Below, piece by piece: positions 7,743 to 21,298 of a stretch of 64,000 nucleotides of DNA. A model generated the notes under the pieces. The model ran no database searches. It was not told the DNA's origin and saw nothing but the letters and a program-made list of their open reading frames with translations. Source of the DNA: Virgibacillus phasianinus (lineage in GTDB: Bacteria > Bacillota > Bacilli > Bacillales > Amphibacillaceae); contig NZ_CP022315.1 of the NCBI RefSeq assembly GCF_002216775.1, positions 1,178,001-1,242,000 of the forward strand, written 5' to 3'. Made by a program: the position numbers and the translations under genes. The number at the start of each line of letters is the position of its first letter. Position 1 is the first letter of the stretch.

Positions 7743-9083
7743 TTAGAACCAGCCTTTTACAGTATCAACGATTGTAGAAAATAAATTACTGAAAAAATCA
7801 CCAATTGATCCTAAGATCAACATGAACCAATTATCTTTTTCGACTGAGTCCTGTGCCACAATATCTATTGTTTTATTAGCTTCCGCATCAAAAATATAAC
7901 CATAGTCATTTTCGCCGGCAAAAATAACCTCTGCCGTACCAACCTTTTCACCTTTTTCAATTGGTGCAGCTAATTCGCCAGCCTTGTTAAGTTTCTTTTT
8001 GTCCAGTGTATATTTAATGGTATATTTGTCTTCCTGCCCTTTTTGAACAGGTATTTTGATCGCTTTGTTCGTAGCGATTTCAACATTATCCTTTTTTCCA
8101 TCGGCAACAGGAAGCTTTGCTTGTCCATCTAACTGATATCCTTTTGGAAATAATTCTTTTGTTTCAAAACTTGAAAAGCCAAAATCAAGTAGTTTAGCAG
8201 TTTGTTCAAATCGTTCTGCCTTACTATCCGTTTTCATCACTACGGAAATTAGTCGCTGACCATTACGTTCAGCTGTACCAGTAAAACAATAGCCGGCTAT
8301 ATCGGTGTGACCTGTTTTCAGTCCATCCACACCTTTATAGTGGAATTGCTTTAAAAATGTTGCCTTATGTGGCAGCATCCAGTTTAGGTTTTCAACATCT
8401 TTATATTCCCCAATATCTACTGATAGCTCACTTGAAACTTTTAATGCCTCTGGATGTTCATTAATTAAATTATACGCGAGTAACGCTGCCGATCTAGCTG
8501 AAAGTAAATTATTTGCTTTCGGATCTGTTCCCTTAGGAGCGTATTCACCAAGTAATGAATTAGGTAAGCCAGTCGAATTCACAAATTTATAATCGGGTAA
8601 GCCCATTTTTTCAGCTGTTTTATTCATTAGTTTAACGAAGTCCGTTTCGGATCCGGCAATAAGTTCTGCCAATGCAATCGTTCTGCCGTTATCGGAAATG
8701 ATTGCCATCCCACGGTATAATTCTTTTACGGTATATTCCTTATCCTGACGTAAACCAATTCCGGAAAGGTTTGGATTTGCTGATATGCTGTATGCATAGT
8801 CACTAATCTTTGTTGTCGTATCCCAGCTGATTTGACCACTTTCGATCGCTTCCCATACAAGGTATTCGGTCATCATTTTAGTCATACTAGCTGGTGGAAG
8901 TGCCATGTCAGCCTCTTTAGCATACAGAATTTTACCTGTTTCGGCATCAACTAAAATTGCCGAATCTGCTTTAAGGTCAACTGACTCTGCTGCATGTGTT
9001 GCCATTGGTTGAATCAATACCGTTGCCATCATTACAACCGATATGAGCAATAATGACAAATTTCTCTTTACGTTGTGTCTCAA
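7743..9083 (-). CDS. dacA: D-alanyl-D-alanine carboxypeptidase (PBP5-type)
   Basis: A serine peptidase that trims the terminal D-Ala of peptidoglycan stem peptides. It has a signal peptide (about 32 residues, cleavage after ATHAA), the SMTK active site (Ser66), SDN and KTG motifs, and a C-terminal amphipathic helix that anchors it to the membrane. I start it at the TTG at 9081-9083, because GGTGGAGG lies 8 bases upstream. The more upstream GTG at 9096-9098 lies inside that ribosome site. This gives 446 residues. Confidence 0.95.
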   Translation of the reverse strand: MRHNVKRNLSLLLISVVMMATVLIQPMATHAAESVDLKADSAILVDAETGKILYAKEADMALPPASMTKMMTEYLVWEAIESGQISWDTTTKISDYAYSISANPNLSGIGLRQDKEYTVKELYRGMAIISDNGRTIALAELIAGSETDFVKLMNKTAEKMGLPDYKFVNSTGLPNSLLGEYAPKGTDPKANNLLSARSAALLAYNLINEHPEALKVSSELSVDIGEYKDVENLNWMLPHKATFLKQFHYKGVDGLKTGHTDIAGYCFTGTAERNGQRLISVVMKTDSKAERFEQTAKLLDFGFSSFETKELFPKGYQLDGQAKLPVADGKKDNVEIATNKAIKIPVQKGQEDKYTIKYTLDKKKLNKAGELAAPIEKGEKVGTAEVIFAGENDYGYIFDAEANKTIDIVAQDSVEKDNWFMLILGSIGDFFSNLFSTIVDTVKGWF

Positions 9084-9206
9084 TTTCTCTACCTCCACCT
9101 TAGAAAATCAGACTTTACGCCAAATTCATGGGAAAAGCCACAATTGTAAAAGTCTATTTTTATGTAAAAATTGTACTCATCTTTGATAGTTTACCACATA
9201 AAATAG

Positions 9207-9241
9207 TAAAAAAATAGACGGGGTTTATTCCCTATCTATTT
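9207..9241 (-). terminator. Terminator after guaB
   Basis: On the minus strand AATAGATAGGG pairs with CCCCGTCTATT over a 6-base loop and is followed by seven T residues. Confidence 0.75.
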
Positions 9242-9277
9242 ATTTTACTAGAATATTTTTTTTTGCTTTTTAGGTCT

Positions 9278-10795
<1,518 letters not shown>

Positions 10796-10884
10796 TTACT
10801 AACAATACTGCATCATATGGGCTTTTTCAACTAGATGAGGAAAAGTTTAAAAAGAAAATGCATTCTAAATATTAACACAGTAAT

Positions 10885-12102
10885 TTAATTCCATTTATTA
10901 TTTTTGTATTTACGATAGTAATTGATCTGACGCACAAATAAATACAATTTTCTCTTTAAATGGTGATCATGTTTATAAAATAATGGATTTCCCCATTTGC
11001 CTTGTTTGATCAAACGGTTTACATCCTTTAGCACATCATCATTTTCGACAAAGTTTCTTAATACTATTTTCGGAACAACAGTGAATAAATATTCTTTGTC
11101 CAAATAGGTTATTTCTTTTTCTTTTTTGTAGATTCCATCGTCTACAAGATATTCCGCCATATTATGACCAAGTGCTGTAACATAATAACTGGATCTTCCT
11201 TGTCTAATATTCACTTCAAATACTTTAAATTTACCATCTCGTCTATCATATTTAATATCGAAGTTTGCAAAACCAACGTAACCAACTTCCTCAAGAAAAT
11301 GCTGCAGCTTTTCCATCATTTCCTTGTTGTAGCGGGTAATTAATGCTGTGTAATTACCAATCGCTGTCGCGGTATGCTCTTGCAGGACAACTTGTGCAAA
11401 TGTAACAAGCTGTGTCTTACCGGAAGAATTAACATAGACGACAGAATCCCACATGTATGTGTCATCACCTGGTATATAATCCTGAATGATCAATTCATCC
11501 CGGTAACCACTCGCCGTTATCATGGCTACAACCCTTTGAAATTCTTCCTTTGATTCGACCTTATATACCTTTTCCTGCCCAACAAACTTGTGATTATAAT
11601 ATTCAATCCCATTACTTGGCTTTATGATTACTGGGTATGTGAGATCCTCGCTAAATGGTTCTGATTTACTGCAATTATAGAAATAGGTTTCAGGAGTTTC
11701 AATCCCGTATTCTTTACAAAATTTGTAGAAATTCGATTTCGTCTGCAGTTTATTCATTAATGATTCATTAATGTAATTAAATACATAATTTTCTTTTAAT
11801 GCCGCCTCATTTTCGATAATTAATCGAACGTAAGCATCATTGGTGCCTACCAAAAGAAGCTTTTTATTCGACGACTTTAGACCTTGGGCCACTTGCATCA
11901 GAATCGGAACAAATTGTTCAGGATCTGACAGTTTTTCGTGTATTTCTATTTTTTCAATGATTGAACTGAAATTTGTGAATGCCATTAATTGTTTTCCTAT
12001 TAAAATTGGTTTTACACCATATGCTTCATGAAAAGAAATAGCCATATTATAAGCATTTATGTCTGTTCCAACGATCACTGGGATGAATGGTAATTTTTTC
12101 AT
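10885..12102 (-). CDS. ATP-grasp ligase, D-aspartate ligase-like
   Basis: The 405-residue ATP-grasp enzyme opens with PVIVGTDINAYNMAISFHEAYG and then shows an ATP-binding VIIKPSNG segment, IIQDYIPGDDTYMW, and the metal-binding FEVNIRQGRSS. The opening and overall plan resemble the D-aspartate ligases that load the peptidoglycan cross-bridge in enterococci and lactobacilli, but related carboxylate-amine ligases of unknown substrate are common in Bacillaceae. GGAGG precedes the ATG. It is flanked by guaB and yaaC, a position where B. subtilis has no such gene. The reaction class is well supported and the substrate is not. Confidence 0.75.
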   Translation of the reverse strand: MKKLPFIPVIVGTDINAYNMAISFHEAYGVKPILIGKQLMAFTNFSSIIEKIEIHEKLSDPEQFVPILMQVAQGLKSSNKKLLLVGTNDAYVRLIIENEAALKENYVFNYINESLMNKLQTKSNFYKFCKEYGIETPETYFYNCSKSEPFSEDLTYPVIIKPSNGIEYYNHKFVGQEKVYKVESKEEFQRVVAMITASGYRDELIIQDYIPGDDTYMWDSVVYVNSSGKTQLVTFAQVVLQEHTATAIGNYTALITRYNKEMMEKLQHFLEEVGYVGFANFDIKYDRRDGKFKVFEVNIRQGRSSYYVTALGHNMAEYLVDDGIYKKEKEITYLDKEYLFTVVPKIVLRNFVENDDVLKDVNRLIKQGKWGNPLFYKHDHHLKRKLYLFVRQINYYRKYKNNKWN

Positions 12103-12258
12103 TATGTCCTCCTATATTGAACCAATAAATTCTAAGAACTATTCCCTTAGAACGCAAATATAAGCATTTTACAATTAACATTACTATATTATAAACCGGT
12201 TGTAAATCTATAACAATTTGACATAAGTTAGTGTACTTTCGCTAATAAAGGAGATAAT

Positions 12259-12279
12259 ATGCATACGCATCAACTGTAG
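12259..12279 (+). other. Six-codon mini-ORF ahead of yaaC
   Basis: AAAGGAG is followed after five bases by an ATG opening MHTHQL and a TAG stop. It ends 31 bp before the yaaC start. It could be a leader peptide or chance. Confidence 0.25.
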
Positions 12280-12310
12280 TAAATAATCTGGTTTCAGGAG
12301 GAGGAAATGT

Positions 12311-13264
12311 ATGATAAAGCAGGATATTTCTACCTTTTATACTTCATTAGAAAACCTCCAATCAAGTCAGCATTTTTTAAAAAAATGTTATGCAACGATC
12401 TCCGGGATTGATCATGACGCAAAGAGCTATGAGAACAGTGGAGCTTTTCTGTACTACCTGAATCAGGGGCAGCTTTTTTTAAGTGAAGGGGAAAAGACTG
12501 ATGTACGTCTTAAACCATTATTATATTTCTATGGAATGGTTCATATCATTAAAGCCTGCCTGTTAACCAATCGACCTGACTACCCTGAGTCAACATCAAT
12601 ACTGGCACATGGTGTGTCAGCCAGAAAGCGAAAAAAAAAGGATTACAGTTTTATTCATGATGAAGTGAAAGTTCAACAAAATGGTTTGTTTACATATACA
12701 TGCAATCATTTATTTTCACTGAATAACCCTCCATTCACCAAGGTGAAAATGGACTTTTTATTAAGCTTAATCCCGGAAATGAATGCCCTCCATACGCATC
12801 ATCATGGAAAAGCCAATAGCATATCTGTCGGAGCGCTTGATTCCACCAAGCTAAGCTTTCCCATTTCCATTCTTGATAGCTATCATTTAACTGAACGAGC
12901 ATTCCTGCAACGAATTAGCGGGTATTTACCTGGAATCAAAAAGACAGAGACGACAAAAGAGCACATATTGGTAGAGCTAGATAAACCGATTTCATCCCTA
13001 AATGGACCTTTTTACTGTCATAGCAGGGAACGGGCTATTTACTTTCCCAGCAACCGCACCTATTTTGTGACAATACCAGAAATATTGGTTCATTATCTAT
13101 TGTTATATAACTTAAGCATGATTAGCCGGTATGAAACCGAGTATTGGGGCGAACTTTTTGCAACGAAATACAGTGTGGACTACTCAGTTATTGTCCATTA
13201 CCTTACAATTGCGATGGATAAGGTGGAATGGCTGTTAGGTGAATGGCTTCTTAGCAGGATGTAA
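12311..13264 (+). CDS. yaaC: YaaC-like protein
   Basis: The 317-residue protein belongs to the YaaC family and keeps the B. subtilis position and opposite orientation between gyrA and guaB. No signal peptide or clear membrane segment is seen and no catalytic motif stands out; the function of the family is unknown to me. GGAGGAGG precedes the ATG by 6-7 bases. It converges on gyrA, with which it shares a bidirectional terminator. Confidence 0.85.
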   Translation: MIKQDISTFYTSLENLQSSQHFLKKCYATISGIDHDAKSYENSGAFLYYLNQGQLFLSEGEKTDVRLKPLLYFYGMVHIIKACLLTNRPDYPESTSILAHGVSARKRKKKDYSFIHDEVKVQQNGLFTYTCNHLFSLNNPPFTKVKMDFLLSLIPEMNALHTHHHGKANSISVGALDSTKLSFPISILDSYHLTERAFLQRISGYLPGIKKTETTKEHILVELDKPISSLNGPFYCHSRERAIYFPSNRTYFVTIPEILVHYLLLYNLSMISRYETEYWGELFATKYSVDYSVIVHYLTIAMDKVEWLLGEWLLSRM

Positions 13265-13265
13265 A

Positions 13266-13303
13266 ACAAAGGCAACCCATTTGCCGCTGGGTTGCCTTTG
13301 AAT
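13266..13303. terminator. Bidirectional terminator between yaaC and gyrA
   Basis: AAAGGCAACCCA pairs with TGGGTTGCCTTT across a nine-base loop, with A residues on one side and T residues on the other. It serves the two convergent genes. Confidence 0.85.
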
Positions 13304-13312
13304 ATGCTTTTT

Positions 13313-15844
13313 CTATTCCTCTGTGTCTACATCGTTATTGCTTACTTCCGTTTCTTCCTGTTCATTTGCTATCTCTTGAGCATCTTGATTTGTATTTTCT
13401 TCAGTTACTTCTTCCTCTGGCTCTACTATCGCAACTGTCGCAACCTCTTCGTCATCCTGTAAGCGAATCAAGCCGACACCACGGGTATTACGACCCGATT
13501 GAGAAATACCTGCGATAGGAATACGTATTAATACACCAGCAACTGTAATAAGCATCAGATCTTCTTCACCTGTAACTGCCTTCACGGTAACAACATGTCC
13601 TGTATCTTCATTTAATTTACATGTGAAGATACCTTTACCGCCGCGCCTGGTGATTCGATATTGATCTTCAGGTGTACGTTTTCCGACCCCTTTGTTTGTA
13701 ACATGCAAAACTTGCAGTCCTTCTTCCAGGATTTCCATTGATACAACTTCATCATCGCCGCGCAGTGAAATACCGCGGACTCCTGCAGCTGTCCGACCCA
13801 TGGAGCGGATTTGATCTTCTGGAAAACGAATCAAATAGCCATCTTTTGTTGCAATCATAATATCTTTCGTTCCATCCGTTAAACGAACAGAGATAAGTTC
13901 ATCTTCGTCCCGCAGATTAACAGCAATCAATCCACCTTTTCGAATGTTCGCAAAGTGCGATAGAGTGGTTCGTTTGGAAACACCCTGTCTTGTTGTAAAG
14001 AACAAGTACCAGTCTTCAGCAAACTCATTAACTGTAATAACCGCGTTGATTGATTCATCCTTTTCAATCTGCAGTAAGTTAATAACTGGAATTCCTTTTG
14101 CAGTCCGGCTAAATTCAGGAATTTCATATCCTTTTGCCCGATAAACTTTACCTTTATTTGTAAAGAATAGTACCGTATCATGCGTTGACGTTGACACTAA
14201 ATGTTCCACAAAGTCATCATCATTCGTACCCATTCCTTGAATGCCACGCCCATTTCGTTTTTGTGTGCGATATGTGGATGCTGGCAGACGTTTAATGTAA
14301 CCTTGATGAGTCAGTGTGATTACGATATTTTCTTCAGGAATTAAATCTTCGTCTTCAATAAAGTCCATTCCACCAACCATTATTTCAGTTCGGCGCGGAT
14401 CACCATAACGTTCTTTTATTTCTGTTAGCTCTTCACGAATAATTTCCAGTACTTTTTCGTCATCAGCTAAAATGGCTTTTAACTCATCAATTAATTGAAC
14501 GAGTTCATTATATTCATTTTCAATTTTTTCTCGCTCTAAACCTGTCAGGCGTTGTAAGCGCATATCTAAAATAGCTTGTGCCTGTTTTTCTGATAAACCA
14601 AATCGTTCCATCAAGCCATCACGGGCAATTTCTCCGGTTTTGGAACCACGAATAAGTGCAATTACTTCATCCAGATGATCAAGGGCAATTCTAAGACCCT
14701 CAAGAATATGGGCACGTGCTTCAGCTTTTCTTAATTCAAATGCGGTACGCCGCTTAATAATTACCTTTTGATGTTCAAGATAATACTCAAGACATTGTTT
14801 AATATTCAATACTTTTGGGTGGCCATCAACTAATGCCAGCATATTAATCCCAAAGGTTGTTTGCAATGAGGTGTATTTATATAAATTATTTAACACAACA
14901 TTTGCGTTTACGTCCCGGCGCAGTTCCATCACAACCCGAAGCCCATTACGATCGGATTCGTCACGTAAATCAGTAATCCCATCAATTCGTTTATCACGGA
15001 CATGGTCCGCAATTTTTTCAATTAATTTTGCTTTATTTACTTGATACGGAAGTTCACTCACGATAATTGTTGATTTACCGTTCTTTTGTTCCTCGATATT
15101 TACTTTTGCCCGAATGGTAATAGAACCTTTTCCAGTTTCAAAGGCTTTTCTAATTCCACTTCGGCCCAGTATTTGACCAGCAGTCGGGAAATCGGGTCCA
15201 TATATATGACTTTCCATTAATTCATCAATTGATATTTCAGGGTTCCTGCTGATGGCTAATACAGCATCAATCGTTTCCCCTAAATTATGCGGCGGAATAT
15301 TAGTTGCCATACCAACTGCAATCCCTGAAGTTCCGTTAACTATAAGGTTAGGAAAGCGAGATGGAAAAACAACTGGTTCACGTTCAGATCCATCATAGTT
15401 ATCCCTATAATCAATGGTGTCTTTGTTTATATCGCGCAAAAGTTCCATTGAAATTTTTGACATTCGCGCTTCTGTGTAACGCATAGCTGCAGCTGAGTCA
15501 CCATCAACCGAACCAAAGTTACCATGACCATCAACAAGCATATAGCGATAGCTAAAATCCTGCGCCATCCGTACCATTGTTTCATAAACGGCTGAGTCAC
15601 CGTGTGGATGATACTTACCAATTACTTCACCAACAATACGTGCTGACTTTTTATGCGCCTTGTCTGAATGCATTCCTAAATCATTCATCGCATACAAAAT
15701 TCTGCGATGCACTGGCTTTAATCCATCACGCACGTCAGGTAATGCACGCGATACGATTACACTCATAGCATAGTCAAGGAATGAAGTACGCATTTCCTGA
15801 CTAATATTTATTTCTTGAACATTTGACCGTTCTTGATCCGCCAT
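13313..15844 (-). CDS. gyrA: DNA gyrase subunit A
   Basis: The 843-residue subunit carries the breakage-reunion domain, with catalytic Tyr123 in [11 protein letters not shown], and a C-terminal beta-pinwheel that begins near residue 500 and contains the GyrA box QRRGGKG-type repeat (TRRGGKGIF). The tail is acidic, rich in E, D and N. The quinolone-determining residues Ser84 and Glu88 ([10 protein letters not shown]) are the susceptible type. Together with GyrB it introduces negative supercoils. It is separated from gyrB by 224 bp that hold a dispersed repeat. Confidence 0.98.
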   Translation of the reverse strand: MADQERSNVQEINISQEMRTSFLDYAMSVIVSRALPDVRDGLKPVHRRILYAMNDLGMHSDKAHKKSARIVGEVIGKYHPHGDSAVYETMVRMAQDFSYRYMLVDGHGNFGSVDGDSAAAMRYTEARMSKISMELLRDINKDTIDYRDNYDGSEREPVVFPSRFPNLIVNGTSGIAVGMATNIPPHNLGETIDAVLAISRNPEISIDELMESHIYGPDFPTAGQILGRSGIRKAFETGKGSITIRAKVNIEEQKNGKSTIIVSELPYQVNKAKLIEKIADHVRDKRIDGITDLRDESDRNGLRVVMELRRDVNANVVLNNLYKYTSLQTTFGINMLALVDGHPKVLNIKQCLEYYLEHQKVIIKRRTAFELRKAEARAHILEGLRIALDHLDEVIALIRGSKTGEIARDGLMERFGLSEKQAQAILDMRLQRLTGLEREKIENEYNELVQLIDELKAILADDEKVLEIIREELTEIKERYGDPRRTEIMVGGMDFIEDEDLIPEENIVITLTHQGYIKRLPASTYRTQKRNGRGIQGMGTNDDDFVEHLVSTSTHDTVLFFTNKGKVYRAKGYEIPEFSRTAKGIPVINLLQIEKDESINAVITVNEFAEDWYLFFTTRQGVSKRTTLSHFANIRKGGLIAVNLRDEDELISVRLTDGTKDIMIATKDGYLIRFPEDQIRSMGRTAAGVRGISLRGDDEVVSMEILEEGLQVLHVTNKGVGKRTPEDQYRITRRGGKGIFTCKLNEDTGHVVTVKAVTGEEDLMLITVAGVLIRIPIAGISQSGRNTRGVGLIRLQDDEEVATVAIVEPEEEVTEENTNQDAQEIANEQEETEVSNNDVDTEE

Positions 15845-15911
15845 TTTGTTACCTCCCTGTCACAAGCATAAACTGTGACTACCCATATAAACATCTTTTA
15901 CTATCTATCCT

Positions 15912-16068
15912 AAGCGTCCGCTTCTGACCAGTCGCCTCCGCTTTTCTTGTCCAGCTGTGGCTCCTAGCGGCTAGCAAATAGTTAGTCCTGATGAATGTGC
16001 GTAAAGGTCGACGCACTTTCACAGTCCTATCTATTTGTACGCCGCTTACCAGTCGCCTCCGCTTTTCT
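15912..16068 (+). repeat. Dispersed intergenic repeat C, uninterrupted copy
   Basis: It matches the two halves at 62464-62539 and 62756-62855 once the element between them is removed. Within the copy, CCAGTCGCCTCCGCTTTTCTT occurs at both ends. It fills most of the gyrB-gyrA gap and ends at the gyrB stop codon. It serves as the empty-site reference for the insertion at 62540. Confidence 0.85.
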
Positions 16069-18009
<1,941 letters not shown>

Positions 18010-18043
18010 TTAGTACGAGGACTTTTAACTTCTCGCTCACGCT

Positions 18044-18322
18044 TTATTCCAACTCGTCTGTATAGTCATCCAGTTTGCTTATAGTGGAAATCATACTTGC
18101 CCTTTTCTTTAATGTTGCAACTGAAAGGGAACTAAAATAGATATAGTCATTTGTAATTACCACAGACTTTGCTTCTTCCTTTGGTGTGACAATTAATTTT
18201 GCCTTGGTTGCCCGTTCGATCATCTCTTCCATAATCGATGATGAAGAAATAATATTTCGATCGATAATAGATACAACATCTTTTGATTGAATTACATTGT
18301 CATTTCCAATATGAATAAACAT
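18044..18322 (-). CDS. remB: RemB-like extracellular matrix regulator (YaaB)
   Basis: The 92-residue protein starts MFIHIGNDNVIQSKDVVSIID and ends the conserved part with YFSSLSVATLKKR, as in the RemA/RemB (DUF370-like) family. In B. subtilis remB (yaaB) lies between recF and gyrB and affects matrix gene expression. It is a little longer than the B. subtilis protein because of a hydrophilic tail. Spacing to recF is 15 bp. Confidence 0.85.
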   Translation of the reverse strand: MFIHIGNDNVIQSKDVVSIIDRNIISSSSIMEEMIERATKAKLIVTPKEEAKSVVITNDYIYFSSLSVATLKKRASMISTISKLDDYTDELE

Positions 18323-18337
18323 ATAATCACACCACCT

Positions 18338-19450
18338 CTATGTATCTACCTGACCATTATCAACCCTGAACAGCTCCGCTTCACGCAATGTTTCATGGTT
18401 TATCCCATCAACACTTGTGGTAGAAACGAATGTCTGCACCTTACCTTGAATCGTGTTCAGTAAATGGGATTGACGATAATCATCAAGTTCACTTAACACA
18501 TCGTCAAGAAGAAGAATTGGATATTCCCCCACTTCATTATAGATCAGCTCTATTTCCGCAAGTTTCATGGAAAGTGCTGCAGTGCGCTGTTGCCCCTGTG
18601 AACCGTATGTTTGAACATCTTTTTCATTCACATAAAAATCTAAGTCATCACGATGCGGGCCAATAAGAGTTGTACCACGTTCAATTTCCTTTGCTTCTAT
18701 TTCCTGAAATTTTGTTAAATAACCTGTTTCTATTTTCCCCTTATCAGCTTCTTCTGATACCTCGATCGTGGCAGCATACTGAATCTCCAGCTGCTCCAGG
18801 TTGCGGCTGATTTGGTTATGAATAGGTCCTGCCCATTTACGCAGCAAATCAAGAAAAGCAAATCTTCTTTCCAATAATGTTGTTGCATGCCCGATTAATT
18901 GTTCCGTCAATACCCGCAGCACGGTGGGATCCTGTTGTTGCCTTCGCTGCATTTGCTTTAATAAATGATTACGTTGTTTTAATACTTTTTGGTACTGTCC
19001 CAGATGATAAATATACCGTGGCTGTATTTGACCAAGTTCCATATCAATAAACCGCCTACGAATTTGTGGCGGTCCTTTTACCAAAGTTAAGTCTTCAGGT
19101 GCAAACATGACAACATTCAATGCCCCTATATAATCACTTAACCGCTTTTGTTCTAGATGATTTAATTTAGCCTTTTTTCCTTTTGTGGATACTATAATTT
19201 CAAGCGGAAAAGATTGTTTTCTTTTTGTTACGGTACCCTTTATTTTAGCATACTCTTTGTCCCATTGGATAAGTTCCTTTTCCCTTGGTGTTCGATGTGA
19301 TTTTGTAAAAGCCAGAACATAAATCGCTTCCATCAGGTTTGTTTTCCCCTGTGCATTTTCACCAATTATCACATTGACTTTGTCATCGAACGCAAGATCA
19401 AGCACATCGTAGTTTCGATAGTTTTTTAATTGCAATTGTTGAATATGCAT
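18338..19450 (-). CDS. recF: DNA replication and repair protein RecF
   Basis: The 370-residue SMC-like ATPase has Walker [10 protein letters not shown] (about residues 31-39), the signature [13 protein letters not shown] and Walker [14 protein letters not shown]. It loads RecA at gapped DNA with RecO and RecR. GAGG lies seven bases before the ATG. It sits between rlbA and remB in the dnaA operon. Confidence 0.97.
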   Translation of the reverse strand: MHIQQLQLKNYRNYDVLDLAFDDKVNVIIGENAQGKTNLMEAIYVLAFTKSHRTPREKELIQWDKEYAKIKGTVTKRKQSFPLEIIVSTKGKKAKLNHLEQKRLSDYIGALNVVMFAPEDLTLVKGPPQIRRRFIDMELGQIQPRYIYHLGQYQKVLKQRNHLLKQMQRRQQQDPTVLRVLTEQLIGHATTLLERRFAFLDLLRKWAGPIHNQISRNLEQLEIQYAATIEVSEEADKGKIETGYLTKFQEIEAKEIERGTTLIGPHRDDLDFYVNEKDVQTYGSQGQQRTAALSMKLAEIELIYNEVGEYPILLLDDVLSELDDYRQSHLLNTIQGKVQTFVSTTSVDGINHETLREAELFRVDNGQVDT

Positions 19451-19490
19451 GGCATTTCCTCATTTATTTCCAAATTAGCGTGTAACTCAA

Positions 19491-19718
19491 TTAACTTTTA
19501 TCAACTTTACTTACAATAAATGATCCAGCGTGTTCTATTTCTACTACATCATTTGGATAAAGCTTTCTGCCGCGGCGCTTTTCCAATTCACCGTTAACTA
19601 TGACACCTTGATCCTGCAGATAGGATTTAACCATCCCTCCAGACTCAAGCACATTCGCTAGCTTTATAAATTGGCCGAGGGTGATATATTCAGTCGTTAT
19701 TTCTATTGTTTCATGCAT
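19491..19718 (-). CDS. rlbA: S4-domain RNA-binding protein (YaaA/RlbA)
   Basis: A 75-residue S4-like protein: ITLGQFIKLANVLESGGMVK, then the RRGRKLYPNDVVEI core. It lies between dnaN and recF as in B. subtilis, where it is needed for ribosome-related processes. I start at the ATG at 19716-19718 (MHETIEI), which aligns with the family. A longer reading 20 codons upstream would add a tail unlike known members. Confidence 0.9.
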   Translation of the reverse strand: MHETIEITTEYITLGQFIKLANVLESGGMVKSYLQDQGVIVNGELEKRRGRKLYPNDVVEIEHAGSFIVSKVDKS

Positions 19719-19975
19719 TTTTTTCACCAAATTCTTTTTGTAGAGTCCGTATATACGTATTATTGACCTCAAACACAAGTATTAATCAATCCGTAATACG
19801 TTCAAATAATCAAATACGAGTACCTTCTATCTATTTTACTAAAGTTTTGGTGTTTAGGGAAGGAAGTAGCCTGAAATTGTTTCATTACGCTTTAAAAAAC
19901 ACTGTTTTACAATTTCATGTAAAAAACGCCCTCACTTGTGTAAAATGAAGAGCGTTTGACAGTAAAAATCTATCT

Positions 19976-21112
19976 TTAATACGTACGTACTGGCAAAATT
20001 AATTGCAATATAGGATCATTATTTTCCGGGCGAATGACAAATGGGCGCATTGCACCGGTAAATTCAATTTTGACTTCATCATTTTCAATTGCCTTTAATG
20101 CATCCAGCATATATTTGGAACTGAAGGAAATCTTTAGTTCTTCTCCTTCAATTGATTGAACAGTCATTTCCTCTACTACTCTGCCAACCTCTGGAGAATT
20201 ACTGGTAATCTCAATTAATTGATTGTCTTTGGTTGCAAGACGTACAACATTATTTCGATCTTCTTTTGCAAGCAATGAAGCGCGATCAATGGTATTTAAC
20301 AAATCTTTTGTTTTTGCATGAATAATAGTTTTGCTTTCTTCTGGAATTAATCGCGATGTTTCTGGATAATTTCCATCCAATAATCTGGATAAAAAGTAAA
20401 CATGCTTCGTACGGAATAGAATCTGGTTATTCGTTACACTAATTTCAACCGGATCCTCGGTGTCCGATAAAATTTTATGAAGTTCATTCAAGCTTTTTCC
20501 AGGTACAACAACATTAGGAAAATCCAGTTGCGATGGTTGAACAGGAATTTCACGCGACGCCAGACGGTGGCTGTCTGTTGCAGTAAAGTTTAGTGACTCA
20601 TTTGTAAATTTAAGCTTTACACCTGTCAAAATAGGTCTGGTTTCCATTGTTGAAACCGCGAAAACAGTTTGTTTAATTAAACTCTTTAACAGATCTGTTG
20701 GGATTTCAAAGCCATCATCCGTTTGCATCATTGGCAGCTGTGGATATTCTTCTGCATCCTGTCCATTTAGATTAAATTCAGCTTTTCCCGATTTAATTGT
20801 AACTTTTAGGTTTTCATCTGCACTTATTTCCACACTTTTTTCTGGAAGTTTACGGACAATATCTGGGAAATAACGTGCCTGTAATACAATACTGCCTTCC
20901 TCGATTTCTTCTACATGAACAATTCCATCTTCTTCAACGGGAATAAACGATTGAATGGAGATATCGGAATCACTGCCTGTTAACGTAATTCCGCTCTGTT
21001 TCGCTTCAATCTTCATACCAGTCAGGATTGGAATTGCCGTACGTGATGAGATTGCTTTCATCACATCTTGAACACCAGCTATTAATTTGTCTCGTTGGAT
21101 AATGAATTTCAT
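19976..21112 (-). CDS. dnaN: DNA polymerase III beta subunit (sliding clamp)
   Basis: The 378-residue clamp protein has three repeated clamp domains, begins MKFIIQRDKLIAGVQDV and ends in the conserved LPVRTY. It tethers the polymerase to DNA. It is second in the dnaA operon, and AGGAGG precedes the ATG. The dnaA-dnaN gap is part of oriC. Confidence 0.98.
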   Translation of the reverse strand: MKFIIQRDKLIAGVQDVMKAISSRTAIPILTGMKIEAKQSGITLTGSDSDISIQSFIPVEEDGIVHVEEIEEGSIVLQARYFPDIVRKLPEKSVEISADENLKVTIKSGKAEFNLNGQDAEEYPQLPMMQTDDGFEIPTDLLKSLIKQTVFAVSTMETRPILTGVKLKFTNESLNFTATDSHRLASREIPVQPSQLDFPNVVVPGKSLNELHKILSDTEDPVEISVTNNQILFRTKHVYFLSRLLDGNYPETSRLIPEESKTIIHAKTKDLLNTIDRASLLAKEDRNNVVRLATKDNQLIEITSNSPEVGRVVEEMTVQSIEGEELKISFSSKYMLDALKAIENDEVKIEFTGAMRPFVIRPENNDPILQLILPVRTY

Positions 21113-21129
21113 AAAATAAATCCTCCTAA

Positions 21130-21184
21130 TGGAAGTTCTTTATATATATTTTTTATTAATAAAATACAGTAATAATAGTAATAA
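21130..21184. other. oriC unwinding element with DnaA-trios
   Basis: On the plus strand TAA-TAA-TAG-TAA-TAA (21170-21184) is followed by the short GC stretch GCCC and a perfect DnaA box TGTGGATAA (21197-21205). On the other side is a very AT-rich tract (21130-21169). This matches the basal unwinding layout described for B. subtilis: DnaA box, GC spacer, trinucleotide DnaA-trios, then the melting region. Confidence 0.8.
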
Positions 21185-21196
21185 GCCCTGTGATTA

Positions 21197-21298
21197 TGTG
21201 GATAACTTATTTTTTAATAGATTATGAATGGGTTACCACCTGTGGACAGATTGTTGATAATCATGCACCGCTATGCACACTATTCACATGTGGGTAAC
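21197..21298. promoter_or_regulatory. DnaA-box cluster in the dnaA-dnaN gap
   Basis: A perfect box TGTGGATAA lies at 21197-21205. Near matches follow: TGTGGACAG (about 21251), TGTTGATAA (about 21263) and TGTGGGTAA next to the dnaA stop codon. Together with the unwinding element they make the downstream half of a split oriC. Confidence 0.8.

Noticed and set aside
13928-14181. Frames in other phases within gyrA
   Set aside because: Shadows of gyrA with no ribosome site.
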